Part shown: piece by piece, positions 18,781 through 29,225 of the stretch
Layout of the letters: every line of letters starts with the position of its first letter
Position numbering within the stretch: position 1 is the first letter of the stretch
DNA from: Idiomarina baltica OS145
GTDB lineage: Bacteria > Pseudomonadota > Gammaproteobacteria > Enterobacterales > Alteromonadaceae
Length of the DNA stretch: 64,000 bases
NCBI RefSeq assembly: GCF_000152885.1
Contig: NZ_CH672405.1
Location: 98,541-162,540 of the forward strand
Direction of reading: 5' to 3'
Made by a program: the position numbers and the translations under genes
Notes under the pieces: generated by a model
The model's input: only the letters and a program-made list of their open reading frames with translations
Databases searched by the model: none
Told to the model about the DNA's origin: nothing

Positions 18781-18836
18781 ATTCATCGCTAAAGGTTTTA
18801 ATCATGGGCATTGGCTAGTAAAGTATGACCACTTTT

Positions 18837-18858
18837 TTCGACTTCGACCAAAGTCGAA
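18837..18858. promoter_or_regulatory. Inverted repeat upstream of the peptide transporter
   Basis: TTCGACTT-CGACCA-AAGTCGAA forms an 8-bp stem 40 bases before the transporter start, flanked by TGACC and GGTCA that could extend it. No T-run follows, so it is not an obvious terminator. It may be an operator or leader hairpin. Confidence 0.35.
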
Positions 18859-18897
18859 TGGGTCAACATTAATTTTTATAACAAACGGATAATTAAA

Positions 18898-20460
18898 ATG
18901 GATCCAAAAAATATTGTCGACAAAGACGCTAGTTTTTTCGGACAGCCAGGGGGACTTCAAACCCTGTTCTTTACCGAAATGTGGGAGCGCATGAGTTACT
19001 ACGGCATGCGCGCGTTGCTCGTGCTGTTTATGACCGCCTCAATGCAAGAAGGTGGACTTGCCATTACCGTCGCCTCCGCCACAGCAATATACGGTCTTTA
19101 TACCGGTGCTGTTTATTTCATGGGCCTTCCTGGTGGTTGGATTGCTGACCGCCTTCTGGGTGGCCAACGCGCAACCTGGTATGGTGGCATCATCATCATG
19201 CTGGGCCATATCGTACTGGCAATCCCAAGCGAAGCCAGCTTCTTTATCGGTATGATCCTCGTTGTTCTTGGAACAGGTCTTCTCAAACCGAATATCACGG
19301 CGATGGTGGGTCAACTGTATAGTTCAAATGATGACCGTCGTGATGGTGGCTATACCCTTTACTACATGGGTATTAACATTGGTTCTATTATCGGTTACTT
19401 CGTTACCGGTTACTTGCAAGAAAATGCCGGTTATCACTGGGGCTTTGGTGCTGCAGCAGTAGGTATGGCTTTTGGCCTAATTCAATACAAATTGACACAG
19501 CCCAAGTTAAAGGGTGTTGGCGAGAAGCCAGCTAAACCTATGAGCGCAGGTGCTGCCAAGCGTAGCTGGGCAGTAATTTATTTGCTATTGGCGGGTCTGG
19601 CAACCGTCACCTATCTAGCGCTAAACAATATTATTGTTATTGATCCAGTGGTATTAGCTGGCAACGTGGCCGTTATCTTTACTATCATTTTCTTCGTGTA
19701 TTACCTGAGTATTTTCCTGTTTGGTAAACTGACACGCAATGAAATGAAACGCCTCGGCGCCTTGTTCCTCGTGTGTATCGCATCAACCATGTTCTGGGCA
19801 GGCTTCGAGCAAGCCGGTTCTTCATTTAATTTGTTTGCACGTGACTTAACCGATCGTATGATTGGCGACTTTGAAATTCCAACGACTTGGTTCCAATCGT
19901 TAAATTCAATTTTCCTGGTCACGTTGTCACCATTCTTCGCGGCGCTTTGGATTAACCTCAGTAAACGCATGATTAACCCTTCTTACGGTTTTAAGAGTGC
20001 AATCGGTCTGATGATCATGGCAACCGGCTTTATCGTCATGTTCTTCGCCTCTCAAGCCGCTGCAAGTGGCCTTAAGGTCGCGCCTTACTGGCTAGTTGCT
20101 GTTTACTTCATTCACACCGTGGGTGAACTATGCTTGAGCCCTGTCGCATTAAGTGCCGTAAGTAAATTGTCGCCAAAACGCATGGCGGGTCAGTTAATGG
20201 GCGTATTCGTATTGACCTATGCGATGGGTAACTTAATTGCTGGCTTGTTAGCAGGTGGTCTTGATCCTGAAAACCCTCAAGCCATGCCAGAGCTCTACTG
20301 GACGATATTCCTATTCGGTGTCAGTGTGGGTGCGGTAGTATTCGTTCTCGCCTTCTTCACTCGTAAGTGGGAAAAGCTGCCACCAGACGACGGTGAAGCT
20401 GACAACGATGATCATCCAGGTGCGGTTATTGACGCTAATGAGCCAGTCAATAAACCGTAA
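18898..20460 (+). CDS. Proton-dependent oligopeptide (POT/PTR) transporter
   Basis: 520-residue MFS-type carrier importing di- and tripeptides with protons. The POT signature is at the N terminus, FFTEMWERMSYYGMRALLVLF, carrying the ExxER-type motif with Met in place of the usual Phe. About 14 hydrophobic segments are present, including ITAMVGQLY and GELCLSPVALSAVSKLSP. The C-terminal tail is acidic (DDGEADNDDH). Peptide uptake would suit an amino-acid-consuming marine bacterium (inference). A hairpin region lies upstream and a strong terminator downstream. Confidence 0.92.
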   Translation: MDPKNIVDKDASFFGQPGGLQTLFFTEMWERMSYYGMRALLVLFMTASMQEGGLAITVASATAIYGLYTGAVYFMGLPGGWIADRLLGGQRATWYGGIIIMLGHIVLAIPSEASFFIGMILVVLGTGLLKPNITAMVGQLYSSNDDRRDGGYTLYYMGINIGSIIGYFVTGYLQENAGYHWGFGAAAVGMAFGLIQYKLTQPKLKGVGEKPAKPMSAGAAKRSWAVIYLLLAGLATVTYLALNNIIVIDPVVLAGNVAVIFTIIFFVYYLSIFLFGKLTRNEMKRLGALFLVCIASTMFWAGFEQAGSSFNLFARDLTDRMIGDFEIPTTWFQSLNSIFLVTLSPFFAALWINLSKRMINPSYGFKSAIGLMIMATGFIVMFFASQAAASGLKVAPYWLVAVYFIHTVGELCLSPVALSAVSKLSPKRMAGQLMGVFVLTYAMGNLIAGLLAGGLDPENPQAMPELYWTIFLFGVSVGAVVFVLAFFTRKWEKLPPDDGEADNDDHPGAVIDANEPVNKP

Positions 20461-20481
20461 AGTGAGATGTATCGCATCATT

Positions 20482-20507
20482 AAAAAAGGGGCTTAGGCCC
20501 CTTTTTT
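20482..20507. terminator. Bidirectional terminator between POT and hotdog genes
   Basis: A symmetrical AAAAAAGGGGC-TTAG-GCCCCTTTTTT hairpin has A- and T-runs on both sides. It sits between two convergent stop codons and can serve both strands. Confidence 0.92.
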
Positions 20508-20513
20508 AATGGT

Positions 20514-20993
20514 TTATGACTTAGACTTTGCCGGCTTTTCCGAAACATAAATCGTAATATGCCCTGCGGCCACCACAGTACCATCGTCTCGATAGGCAGT
20601 GACTTCGATAGGCTGATCGCCAACTTGCCATGTTTGCTCTGTCGCTTTCGCTTCAATGCGCACATCACTGTTTGTCTTAGCCAAGTAATTAACCTGCATG
20701 CCCTTAGGCAGCCAACGTAAGTGCTTAGGAATGGACGCCTCAGCTAATGCCCCCATCGCCATTTCCATGCCATTACATACAGCAATCGCGTGTACGGTAC
20801 CAATATGATTTTCAACCGCTTTGCGTTTTTTAAACGTCAGTTGACAAAAGTTAGGCTCAAGCTCAGTGACTAGCGGCTTTATCGAAGCAAAGTAAGGCGC
20901 TTTGCGAGCGAACATCAGGGAGAAGATACGCGCCCCCAACGGCAGCTTTAAACACTGTGCTCTTAGTTTTAGTAGATAATTTTGTTCACTCAC
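20514..20993 (-). CDS. DUF4442 hotdog-fold protein (thioesterase-like)
   Basis: 159-residue protein of the hotdog superfamily, close to DUF4442. Features are the central helix region NHIGTVHAIAVCNGMEMAMG and later strands QVNYLAKTNSDVRIEAKA and VVAAGHITIYVSE. Relatives hydrolyse acyl-CoA thioesters, but the substrate is unknown and the usual catalytic Asp/Glu is not obvious. Transcribed alone; upstream is the icd terminator. Confidence 0.75.
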   Translation of the reverse strand: MSEQNYLLKLRAQCLKLPLGARIFSLMFARKAPYFASIKPLVTELEPNFCQLTFKKRKAVENHIGTVHAIAVCNGMEMAMGALAEASIPKHLRWLPKGMQVNYLAKTNSDVRIEAKATEQTWQVGDQPIEVTAYRDDGTVVAAGHITIYVSEKPAKSKS

Positions 20994-21017
20994 GTGTGTT
21001 CCTCAACAGTTAGACAT

Positions 21018-21043
21018 AAAAAAAGCAGGCCGCAGCCTGCTTT
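21018..21043 (-). terminator. Rho-independent terminator of icd
   Basis: On the minus strand, AAAGCAGGC-TGCG-GCCTGCTTT is followed by a T-run (the A-run at 21018-21024 of the plus strand). It lies 20 bases beyond the icd stop. Confidence 0.9.
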
Positions 21044-21063
21044 CTATCACAACCTTATGTTCA

Positions 21064-23304
<2,241 letters not shown>

Positions 23305-23362
23305 TTATCAGACTTCGTAATAGGTTGAACTGTGGGCGAATTATACGGGATCTACCCTCTAA

Positions 23363-23803
23363 TTACCATTCACCCGTATTTTCCATCGTGTCCCAAGGTG
23401 CCTCTGGTTCACGCGCGCCACCTTTTTGCAGTAGTTCGATCGAAATACCATCCGGAGAACGGACAAATGCCATGCGTCCATCACGTGGCGGACGGTTAAT
23501 CGTCACACCGTTATCTTGTAACTTTTTGCACAGTGCATAAATATCGTCCACTTCATAGGCTAAATGGCCAAAATTACGCCCGCCGTCATACGACTCTGGA
23601 TCCCAATTATATGTCAGCTCCACCATCGGCGCTTTGTTTTCGTTGGCCGCATCTTCGTCTTCGGGTGCAGCTAGAAACACCAATGTAAAACGCCCGGCTT
23701 CAACTTCTTTCCGGTACATTTCTTTAAGGCCCAACAAGTCACAATAAAAACGCAATGACGCGTCGAGATCCTCGACCCGAACCATGGTGTGTAAATATCT
23801 CAA
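23363..23803 (-). CDS. gloA: Lactoylglutathione lyase (glyoxalase I), VOC family
   Basis: 146-residue VOC-fold enzyme converting the methylglyoxal-glutathione adduct to S-lactoylglutathione. The four metal ligands appear in order: His5 in LHTMVRV, Glu in VELTYNW, His in GHLAYEV and Glu in ISIELLQ. The two glutathione-side segments FYCDLLGL and NFGHLAYEVDD fit GloA. An acidic insert (PEDEDAANENK) follows the first half. Single-gene transcript. Confidence 0.92.
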   Translation of the reverse strand: MRYLHTMVRVEDLDASLRFYCDLLGLKEMYRKEVEAGRFTLVFLAAPEDEDAANENKAPMVELTYNWDPESYDGGRNFGHLAYEVDDIYALCKKLQDNGVTINRPPRDGRMAFVRSPDGISIELLQKGGAREPEAPWDTMENTGEW

Positions 23804-23881
23804 CGTTAACTCCCTACAACAGTATTTACTTCAGTTTAATCATATCGTTAATACAACACGATTCGACCTTTGGCGAATGTT

Positions 23882-25618
23882 TCAGCCAAACAGTTTTCTC
23901 TTCACCGCTCGACCAGCAATGCGCAGCTTCTGACGGGTCGGAAAGCGCTTAAAAGTTGACTTTACCGTACCTTGAGTAAAGCGCGTGGGTTTACTGTAAT
24001 CAATATTAACATCAACCAATACACTCTGTCCTTTAGCTGCGACGTCGAATGCTTGGGCTATATACGCATCGAGCTCAGCTTCGGTTTCAATACGAATATA
24101 ATGCGCTCCGGTCGCTAATGCCATGCCTTCAAATTTCGCACCCACCAATGCCGTACAGGGTTTTCGCGCATAAGGCGTTTGCTGCGCTTGCGCGATTTGA
24201 GATAGTTCGCCGTCGTTGAATACAAAACAAACAACGCCAACCTCCTGCTGTTGCGCTGTCAGCAACTCCATTCCCGTCATAACAAAACAGCCATCTCCCA
24301 CAATGGCAATGGTTTGTCGCTCGGGCTGTGCCAGCTTTGCGCCGATTGCGGCAGGAACAGCATAGCCCATCGCGTTATAGTCAGTGGGAGTCAATAATGT
24401 CATGCCGGCTTTTAGGGGCAATAATTCCGCCGCTAAGTACGTATGATTTCCATCATCCAAAACAATGATCGCGTCATCCATCATTTGTGCGGCAATTGAC
24501 GTAAAAAACACGTATGGATTAATGCGTTCGTGACTATCATGCGCTCGCCATTCGTCGAAATAATCCTGTTTTAACTGCTTAATTGTAGCCTTGAGCGACG
24601 CACTATCGGCTCGTGCTGCCTGACCGCTCAGCGCGTTGTTTAACAACTTCAGTACCTCTGTGGCATCTCCTTTGATGCTCACTTTGCTCGGATAATTCCG
24701 GTTGAATACCGACTCATCGATATCAATATGAATGAGATTTTCGGGCACTTTCGCGCTGAAACTGCCTGTTGGGATTTCGGCAAAACGTGTACCAATCGCG
24801 ATCATTAAATCGCAGTCTTTGAAGCTTGCTTGCGCTGCGGGTACTGCCGAAGCTGAAAAACCAAAGCCCACATGCAGTGGATGATCATGAGGAAAAACCG
24901 ACAGTCCCTGCAAGGTGGTCGCCACCGGTGCTTGCAGATATTCTGCTAAATCAATTAGTTGCTGTTGCGCGTGTCGAGCACCCCAACCGACAAACAGTCC
25001 GGGTCTCTTACCCGCTGATATGAGTTCAACAGCCCGTTGAATGGCTTGCTCATCGATAGCCGGTGTAGTGGGCTGAGGCGGCTGTTGAGGTTGAGCAACG
25101 GTTGCATCAAATAGCTGCAAATTAACGGGAATTTCGACTAACACGGGACCTGGCTTTCCTTCGGTCGCCAGTTGGTAAGCTTGATACAATACATCCGTCA
25201 CATCATTTTGATGATTAACACGAAACGCGCCTTTGGTGATCCCCTTTGCCAGTTCCAACTGGTCAACACCATGCAAGACAAAATCAAACTCGGTATCAGT
25301 GCGCACACCACCCGAAATCACAAGCATCGGAACACCATCAAGATACGCCTCACCAATACCACTCGCTGCATGGGTGAAACCGGCAGCGGGAACAATGGCG
25401 AGTACACCAATGCCCTCGTGCATTTGCCGAACGCGACTCATGCCATCGGCCATAAACGCGGCGCCCCCCTCATGAGTGACTAAGATAGGGGTAATCTGCT
25501 CACTGGCGTGCAGCGCATCATAAAACTCTGTGTTGTGCACACCGGGAATACCAAACGTATGCGTAACCCCGAGTTTTTCGAGCGCTGCTACGGCTAACTG
25601 TGCTGCATTTTTTCTCAC
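23882..25618 (-). CDS. Thiamine-diphosphate-dependent enzyme, acetolactate synthase/AruI-like
   Basis: 578-residue TPP enzyme with the three-domain order of the decarboxylase/acetolactate synthase family. The catalytic Glu is in VTHEGGAAFMADG and the TPP/Mg motif is GDGCFVMTGMELL...FNDGELSQI. The FGIPGVHNTEFYDAL opening resembles 5-guanidino-2-oxopentanoate decarboxylase (AruI) more than IlvB. No small regulatory subunit adjoins, which argues against a biosynthetic acetolactate synthase. The start is GTG with AGGAG 5-6 bases upstream. It follows the FMN dehydrogenase by 15 bases, so it may act on the 2-oxo acid that enzyme produces (inference). The tail is basic. Confidence 0.8.
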   Translation of the reverse strand: MRKNAAQLAVAALEKLGVTHTFGIPGVHNTEFYDALHASEQITPILVTHEGGAAFMADGMSRVRQMHEGIGVLAIVPAAGFTHAASGIGEAYLDGVPMLVISGGVRTDTEFDFVLHGVDQLELAKGITKGAFRVNHQNDVTDVLYQAYQLATEGKPGPVLVEIPVNLQLFDATVAQPQQPPQPTTPAIDEQAIQRAVELISAGKRPGLFVGWGARHAQQQLIDLAEYLQAPVATTLQGLSVFPHDHPLHVGFGFSASAVPAAQASFKDCDLMIAIGTRFAEIPTGSFSAKVPENLIHIDIDESVFNRNYPSKVSIKGDATEVLKLLNNALSGQAARADSASLKATIKQLKQDYFDEWRAHDSHERINPYVFFTSIAAQMMDDAIIVLDDGNHTYLAAELLPLKAGMTLLTPTDYNAMGYAVPAAIGAKLAQPERQTIAIVGDGCFVMTGMELLTAQQQEVGVVCFVFNDGELSQIAQAQQTPYARKPCTALVGAKFEGMALATGAHYIRIETEAELDAYIAQAFDVAAKGQSVLVDVNIDYSKPTRFTQGTVKSTFKRFPTRQKLRIAGRAVKRKLFG

Positions 25619-25633
25619 ACCCGCTCCTTATTA

Positions 25634-26806
25634 TTAGCTTCTTATTAAGTGCGATTCATTAAGTTGATTAATGTCGTTGCACCCCATTAACGCCAAGCTA
25701 ACGGAGAGTGCTTTTTGCCACTGCTTAAGTAGTTGTGTCACGCCAAACTCGCCATAGCCAGCCAGTGCGTATATCCATGCACGCCCTAATAGCCCACCAT
25801 CGGCGCCCAGCGCCAGTGCAATTAACAAATCCTGTGGGTTACGCAGCCCGCCATCGAGCCAAAGTTCAATGCGTTCGCGACATCCCTGATTCAATAAGTG
25901 TTGGTGAATCTCGGGTAATATATCAATTGGACATGGCGCGCCATCCAGTTGACGCCCCCCATGATTAGAAATGATCAAACCGTCGGCACCGACTTTTACA
26001 GCCTTCAGTGCATCATCAGAATGCAAGATACCTTTGATTACTAACTTGCCGGGCCAACGGGAGCGAATCCACGCAATATCATCCCACGTGACACGGGGAT
26101 CAAACTGTGCGTCAACCCAGCTTTTGAAGTCTGTCAATTGTCGTGCGTTGGGCACCGCGTCGGTGAGATTGCCAAAAACGTGGGGGCCGCCTTTTAAGCC
26201 TACGTCCCATAACCATTGGGGATGTGATACAAAGTCATAGAATCGCTTTAACTTTGCGAGCCCCGTGCTTGATTCGAAGCCATTTCTGACATCTCGATAG
26301 CGCACACCCAACACCGCCAAATCGACCGTCACAACGAGCACTTCAACACCTTGTGCTTGCACGCGATCAAGTAGCTGTACAACAAATTCGCGATCGCGCA
26401 TCATGTATAATTGAAACCATGCTGGTTGAGTATCACGATGCTGATGAATTTCATTAATACCGCATAGTGACACGGTGGATGCGCAGAAAGGAATGTGTTC
26501 GTGTTGAGCAGCTCGGTATGCCTGTGTTTCGCCACGACGCGCCATCATGCCTGCTAAGCCGACAGGTCCTAGCGCAAGCGGCGCTGCATAAGATTGACCC
26601 AGTCGATTCACCGCAAGGTTTATATGTTCAACATCACGCAGCACACGTTGTTGTAAGCGCCAGCGTGAAAACGAATGGACATTAGCGTGTGCGGTTTGTT
26701 CAGCGAATGCACCGCCATCAATATAATCAAATAGTGCACGTGGCAAACGCCGCTTAGCAGCTTGCCTAAAATCCTCACTGCCCGCTGGGGTAATCGGGTA
26801 TCTCAT
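25634..26806 (-). CDS. FMN-dependent alpha-hydroxy-acid dehydrogenase (LldD-like)
   Basis: 390-residue TIM-barrel flavoenzyme oxidising a 2-hydroxy acid to a 2-oxo acid. Seen: LFDYIDGGAF near the N terminus (FMN contact Tyr), FQLYMMRDREF, VTVDLAVLGVRYRDVRNGF, the catalytic SNHGGRQLDGA, and the GLLGRAWIYALAGYGE closing motif. L-lactate is the commonest substrate, but the adjacent TPP enzyme suggests other hydroxy acids are possible. The start overlaps the YgjP-like gene by 32 bases and lacks a clear ribosome site, so translation is probably coupled. Confidence 0.85.
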   Translation of the reverse strand: MRYPITPAGSEDFRQAAKRRLPRALFDYIDGGAFAEQTAHANVHSFSRWRLQQRVLRDVEHINLAVNRLGQSYAAPLALGPVGLAGMMARRGETQAYRAAQHEHIPFCASTVSLCGINEIHQHRDTQPAWFQLYMMRDREFVVQLLDRVQAQGVEVLVVTVDLAVLGVRYRDVRNGFESSTGLAKLKRFYDFVSHPQWLWDVGLKGGPHVFGNLTDAVPNARQLTDFKSWVDAQFDPRVTWDDIAWIRSRWPGKLVIKGILHSDDALKAVKVGADGLIISNHGGRQLDGAPCPIDILPEIHQHLLNQGCRERIELWLDGGLRNPQDLLIALALGADGGLLGRAWIYALAGYGEFGVTQLLKQWQKALSVSLALMGCNDINQLNESHLIRS

Positions 26807-27476
26807 AATGGTTCAAACGTTGTTTTAATGAACGCCAATTCGGCAGAAATGAGTCCATTAACGCATAAAAACGCCTGTTATGGTAGCGCTCAAATAAGTG
26901 CGTAAGCTCATGAACAACAACGTACTCAAGCAACTCCAAGGGAAAGTGCACTAATTGGAAGCTCAGCCAAATCTTCTCGGTTCTTGTGTTACAAGTGCCC
27001 CATCGTGTATGCATTTTGCGGATGCCGAAACAACTTGCTTTGACACCCATCAAGGGTTCCCAATAAGTAAGGAGCGCCGTGATCCTCTCACTTAAGTAGC
27101 GGCGCAGTTGTCGTTCGACGTGTTGTTCAGTCAGTCCCTTATCGCCCCGTACAGTCACGTTGAACAGTGCCGAATCAGCCTCAGGGCCAGCCGCCTTGGC
27201 GTTTCGGCAAGCCTGGCATAGATACCAGCGACCCGCGAGTAACACGCGCTCCGTACTGAGTAACGGCACGCTGGGCGAGCGCGCCGTATCACGCAACTGT
27301 GCACGACGTTGTGTAATCCAGTCATGCCGCTCTGCAATGAGTTCATCAATGTACTTTTGAGGACAGCGTTTAGGTGCACTCACCTCTAGCTCATCAGCCG
27401 AACGTAAGCGCAAATAAATATGCTTTATCGGCTTACGCAGAATGTTAACTTTAAGAGGCGTCGTTATTTGTTCCAT
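26775..27476 (-). CDS. YgjP-like (DUF45/SprT-type) zinc metallopeptidase
   Basis: About 233 residues. The zinc site is VVVHELTHLFERYHNRRF, giving HExxH plus a downstream His. Upstream, the RKMHTRWGTCNTRTEKIWLS segment is the conserved DUF45 motif. Members are predicted cytosolic metalloproteases, and one is known to accompany restriction systems, but none is present here. ATG 27476 is preferred over GTG 27482 because AAGG is correctly spaced for the former. It overlaps the channel gene upstream by 26 bases and the dehydrogenase downstream by 32. Confidence 0.85.
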   Translation of the reverse strand: MEQITTPLKVNILRKPIKHIYLRLRSADELEVSAPKRCPQKYIDELIAERHDWITQRRAQLRDTARSPSVPLLSTERVLLAGRWYLCQACRNAKAAGPEADSALFNVTVRGDKGLTEQHVERQLRRYLSERITALLTYWEPLMGVKASCFGIRKMHTRWGTCNTRTEKIWLSFQLVHFPLELLEYVVVHELTHLFERYHNRRFYALMDSFLPNWRSLKQRLNHYEIPDYPSGQ

Positions 27477-28296
27477 GCCCACCTTGTTTGACGATAAGCT
27501 GCTTTAACTCGGTGATCTCTGACCGTAAACCAGCGATTTGCTCGTTTAACTGCTGCTCGCGACTTTGTTCAAGCTCTTGCTCACACGCTTGCAGTTCAAG
27601 TCGGCTTTCTTTATCCATTACATTGACAACAATACCGATCACCATGTTCAGAAAAGCAAAAGCGGTCAAGAAAATGAACGTCATATAGAACAGCCAACTC
27701 CATGGATAGACTTCCATTGTCTCATATTGGATATCCGTCCAGTCTTCAAACGTCATCACGCGGAACAGAGTGAGCATCGAACGTGCGATGTTTTCCCAGA
27801 GGAACGGATTAATATCTTTAAATAGATAACTCCCCAGCGCAGCGTAGATGTAGAAGATAATGAACATCAACAATACGACGTAACCCATCTGCGGCAGTGC
27901 TTTTAGCAAGGATGTAATGAGCGTTCGTAATTCGGGAATGATCGATATCATTCGAAGCACTCGGAAGACACGCACAAGGCGAGCCAACAAAGCAAGTTCC
28001 GAGTCGTTTACTGGAATGAGGCTGACCACAACTACCAGCGTATCGAACACGTTCCAGCCATTTTTAAAGAAGTGCTTTTTATCGCTATCGGCGATGAACC
28101 GAATGGTAATTTCAACCACAAAAAAAACCGTGATGAACCAGTCCAAGCCCACCAGCATCGTATTTACCAAGTTCGGTAGTTCGTAAGTTTTGGCACCAAT
28201 TTCCAACGCCGAGATGATGATTACGGTAATCACCGCAAACTCAAATAAACGGTTGTTCTTTAACGCGGCTAAGCGCCCTTTTAGTGCTTCATACAT
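27451..28296 (-). CDS. Voltage-gated cation channel, NaChBac/BacNav superfamily
   Basis: 281-residue, six-helix channel subunit expected to form a tetramer in the inner membrane. S4 carries gating arginines every third position (R106, R109, R112, R115) in RLVRVFRVLR. The pore loop filter is TFEDWTD (182-188), then S6 and a C-terminal coiled coil (about 228-268). Sodium channels of this family read TLESWxx. The acidic residues at the second and last filter positions match changes that confer calcium selectivity in engineered versions, so calcium permeation is plausible (inference). First of a four-gene overlapping minus-strand group. Confidence 0.9.
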   Translation of the reverse strand: MYEALKGRLAALKNNRLFEFAVITVIIISALEIGAKTYELPNLVNTMLVGLDWFITVFFVVEITIRFIADSDKKHFFKNGWNVFDTLVVVVSLIPVNDSELALLARLVRVFRVLRMISIIPELRTLITSLLKALPQMGYVVLLMFIIFYIYAALGSYLFKDINPFLWENIARSMLTLFRVMTFEDWTDIQYETMEVYPWSWLFYMTFIFLTAFAFLNMVIGIVVNVMDKESRLELQACEQELEQSREQQLNEQIAGLRSEITELKQLIVKQGGHGTNNDAS

Positions 28297-28328
28297 ACGA
28301 TTGTTTTACCTTAAATATCGAAACACGT

Positions 28329-29129
28329 TTACAGATAGAAAACCCAAACTAAATAGCCTGCCAGTAGAAAACGGTAAATCACGTAAGGCCACATACCAAC
28401 TTGATTTAACCATTTCAAAAACAGGTGAATTGCAGTGATAGCCGTTATAAATGAGGCCAAGGTACCTATCATGAATGCAGTCCAATCGATCAATATATCC
28501 TCGCTGACCACATCCATTAATTTTAGGGTTGCCGCTGCTAAAGTGATAGGAATCGCCATGAAAAACGAGAATTTTGAGGCGGTTTCTCGCGTCATTCCCA
28601 AAAATAGCCCTGCCGTAATCGTCGACCCTGATCGAGACGTACCAGGAATCAGAGCAACGGCTTGAAATAAGCCGACAATGATGGCGTCTTTTAAACCAAT
28701 TTGATCGAGTGTTCGCGTTCCGCGACAAAACTTATCCGCCACCGCGAGCAATACGGCAAACACGACCGTTGTCGTAATGATGACTGCGACGGCGCGTAAT
28801 ACAGAATCAACGTAATCAATCAGGAAATAGCCGGCTACACACGCTGGAATGGTCGCGATCACGACCATCCATGCAAGTTTGCTCTCACCAACATGTTTTC
28901 CTCTCGGTATGGAACGCAAGCCATCAAAAAGCAAAGTCCCCACCTCTTTGCGGAAATAGCCAATAACGGCTAACAACGTTCCCACGTGAACCGCTAAATC
29001 AAAAGCAACCCCTTGATCTTGCCAGCCTGTAAGCACGGGCAACAAAATTAGGTGAGCAGAACTAGAGATGGGTAAAAACTCAGTAATCCCTTGTAATATC
29101 CCCAACCAAATAGCGTGTAAAAGATCCAT
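28329..29129 (-). CDS. uppP: Undecaprenyl-diphosphatase UppP (BacA)
   Basis: 266-residue polytopic membrane phosphatase that recycles undecaprenyl diphosphate for cell-wall synthesis. Both catalytic motifs are present: GITEFLPISSSAHL near the N terminus and PGTSRSGSTITAGLFLG in the middle. Eight or so hydrophobic segments. Typical length. It lies 32 bases upstream of the channel gene and could be co-transcribed with it. Confidence 0.95.
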   Translation of the reverse strand: MDLLHAIWLGILQGITEFLPISSSAHLILLPVLTGWQDQGVAFDLAVHVGTLLAVIGYFRKEVGTLLFDGLRSIPRGKHVGESKLAWMVVIATIPACVAGYFLIDYVDSVLRAVAVIITTTVVFAVLLAVADKFCRGTRTLDQIGLKDAIIVGLFQAVALIPGTSRSGSTITAGLFLGMTRETASKFSFFMAIPITLAAATLKLMDVVSEDILIDWTAFMIGTLASFITAITAIHLFLKWLNQVGMWPYVIYRFLLAGYLVWVFYL

Positions 29130-29170
29130 ATTAATGCCTACTAACTGATGTTTTTATCATTTTCGCAGGC

Positions 29171-29176
29171 ATTATA
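29171..29176 (-). promoter_or_regulatory. Possible -10 element for uppP
   Basis: TATAAT on the minus strand lies 42 bases upstream of the uppP start, in the 96-base spacer after lysC. No good -35 is visible. Confidence 0.35.
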
Positions 29177-29225
29177 CGCACAACCGCTTTTAATTTAATA
29201 AGCGAAAGAATAAATTTTCGGTCTC

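Noticed and set aside
18541..18924. Two more TTGTCGACAAA-type sites (18541-18552 and 18913-18924)
   Set aside because: Both lie in coding sequence and encode Val-Asp-Lys, so they are more simply explained by codon choice than as operators.
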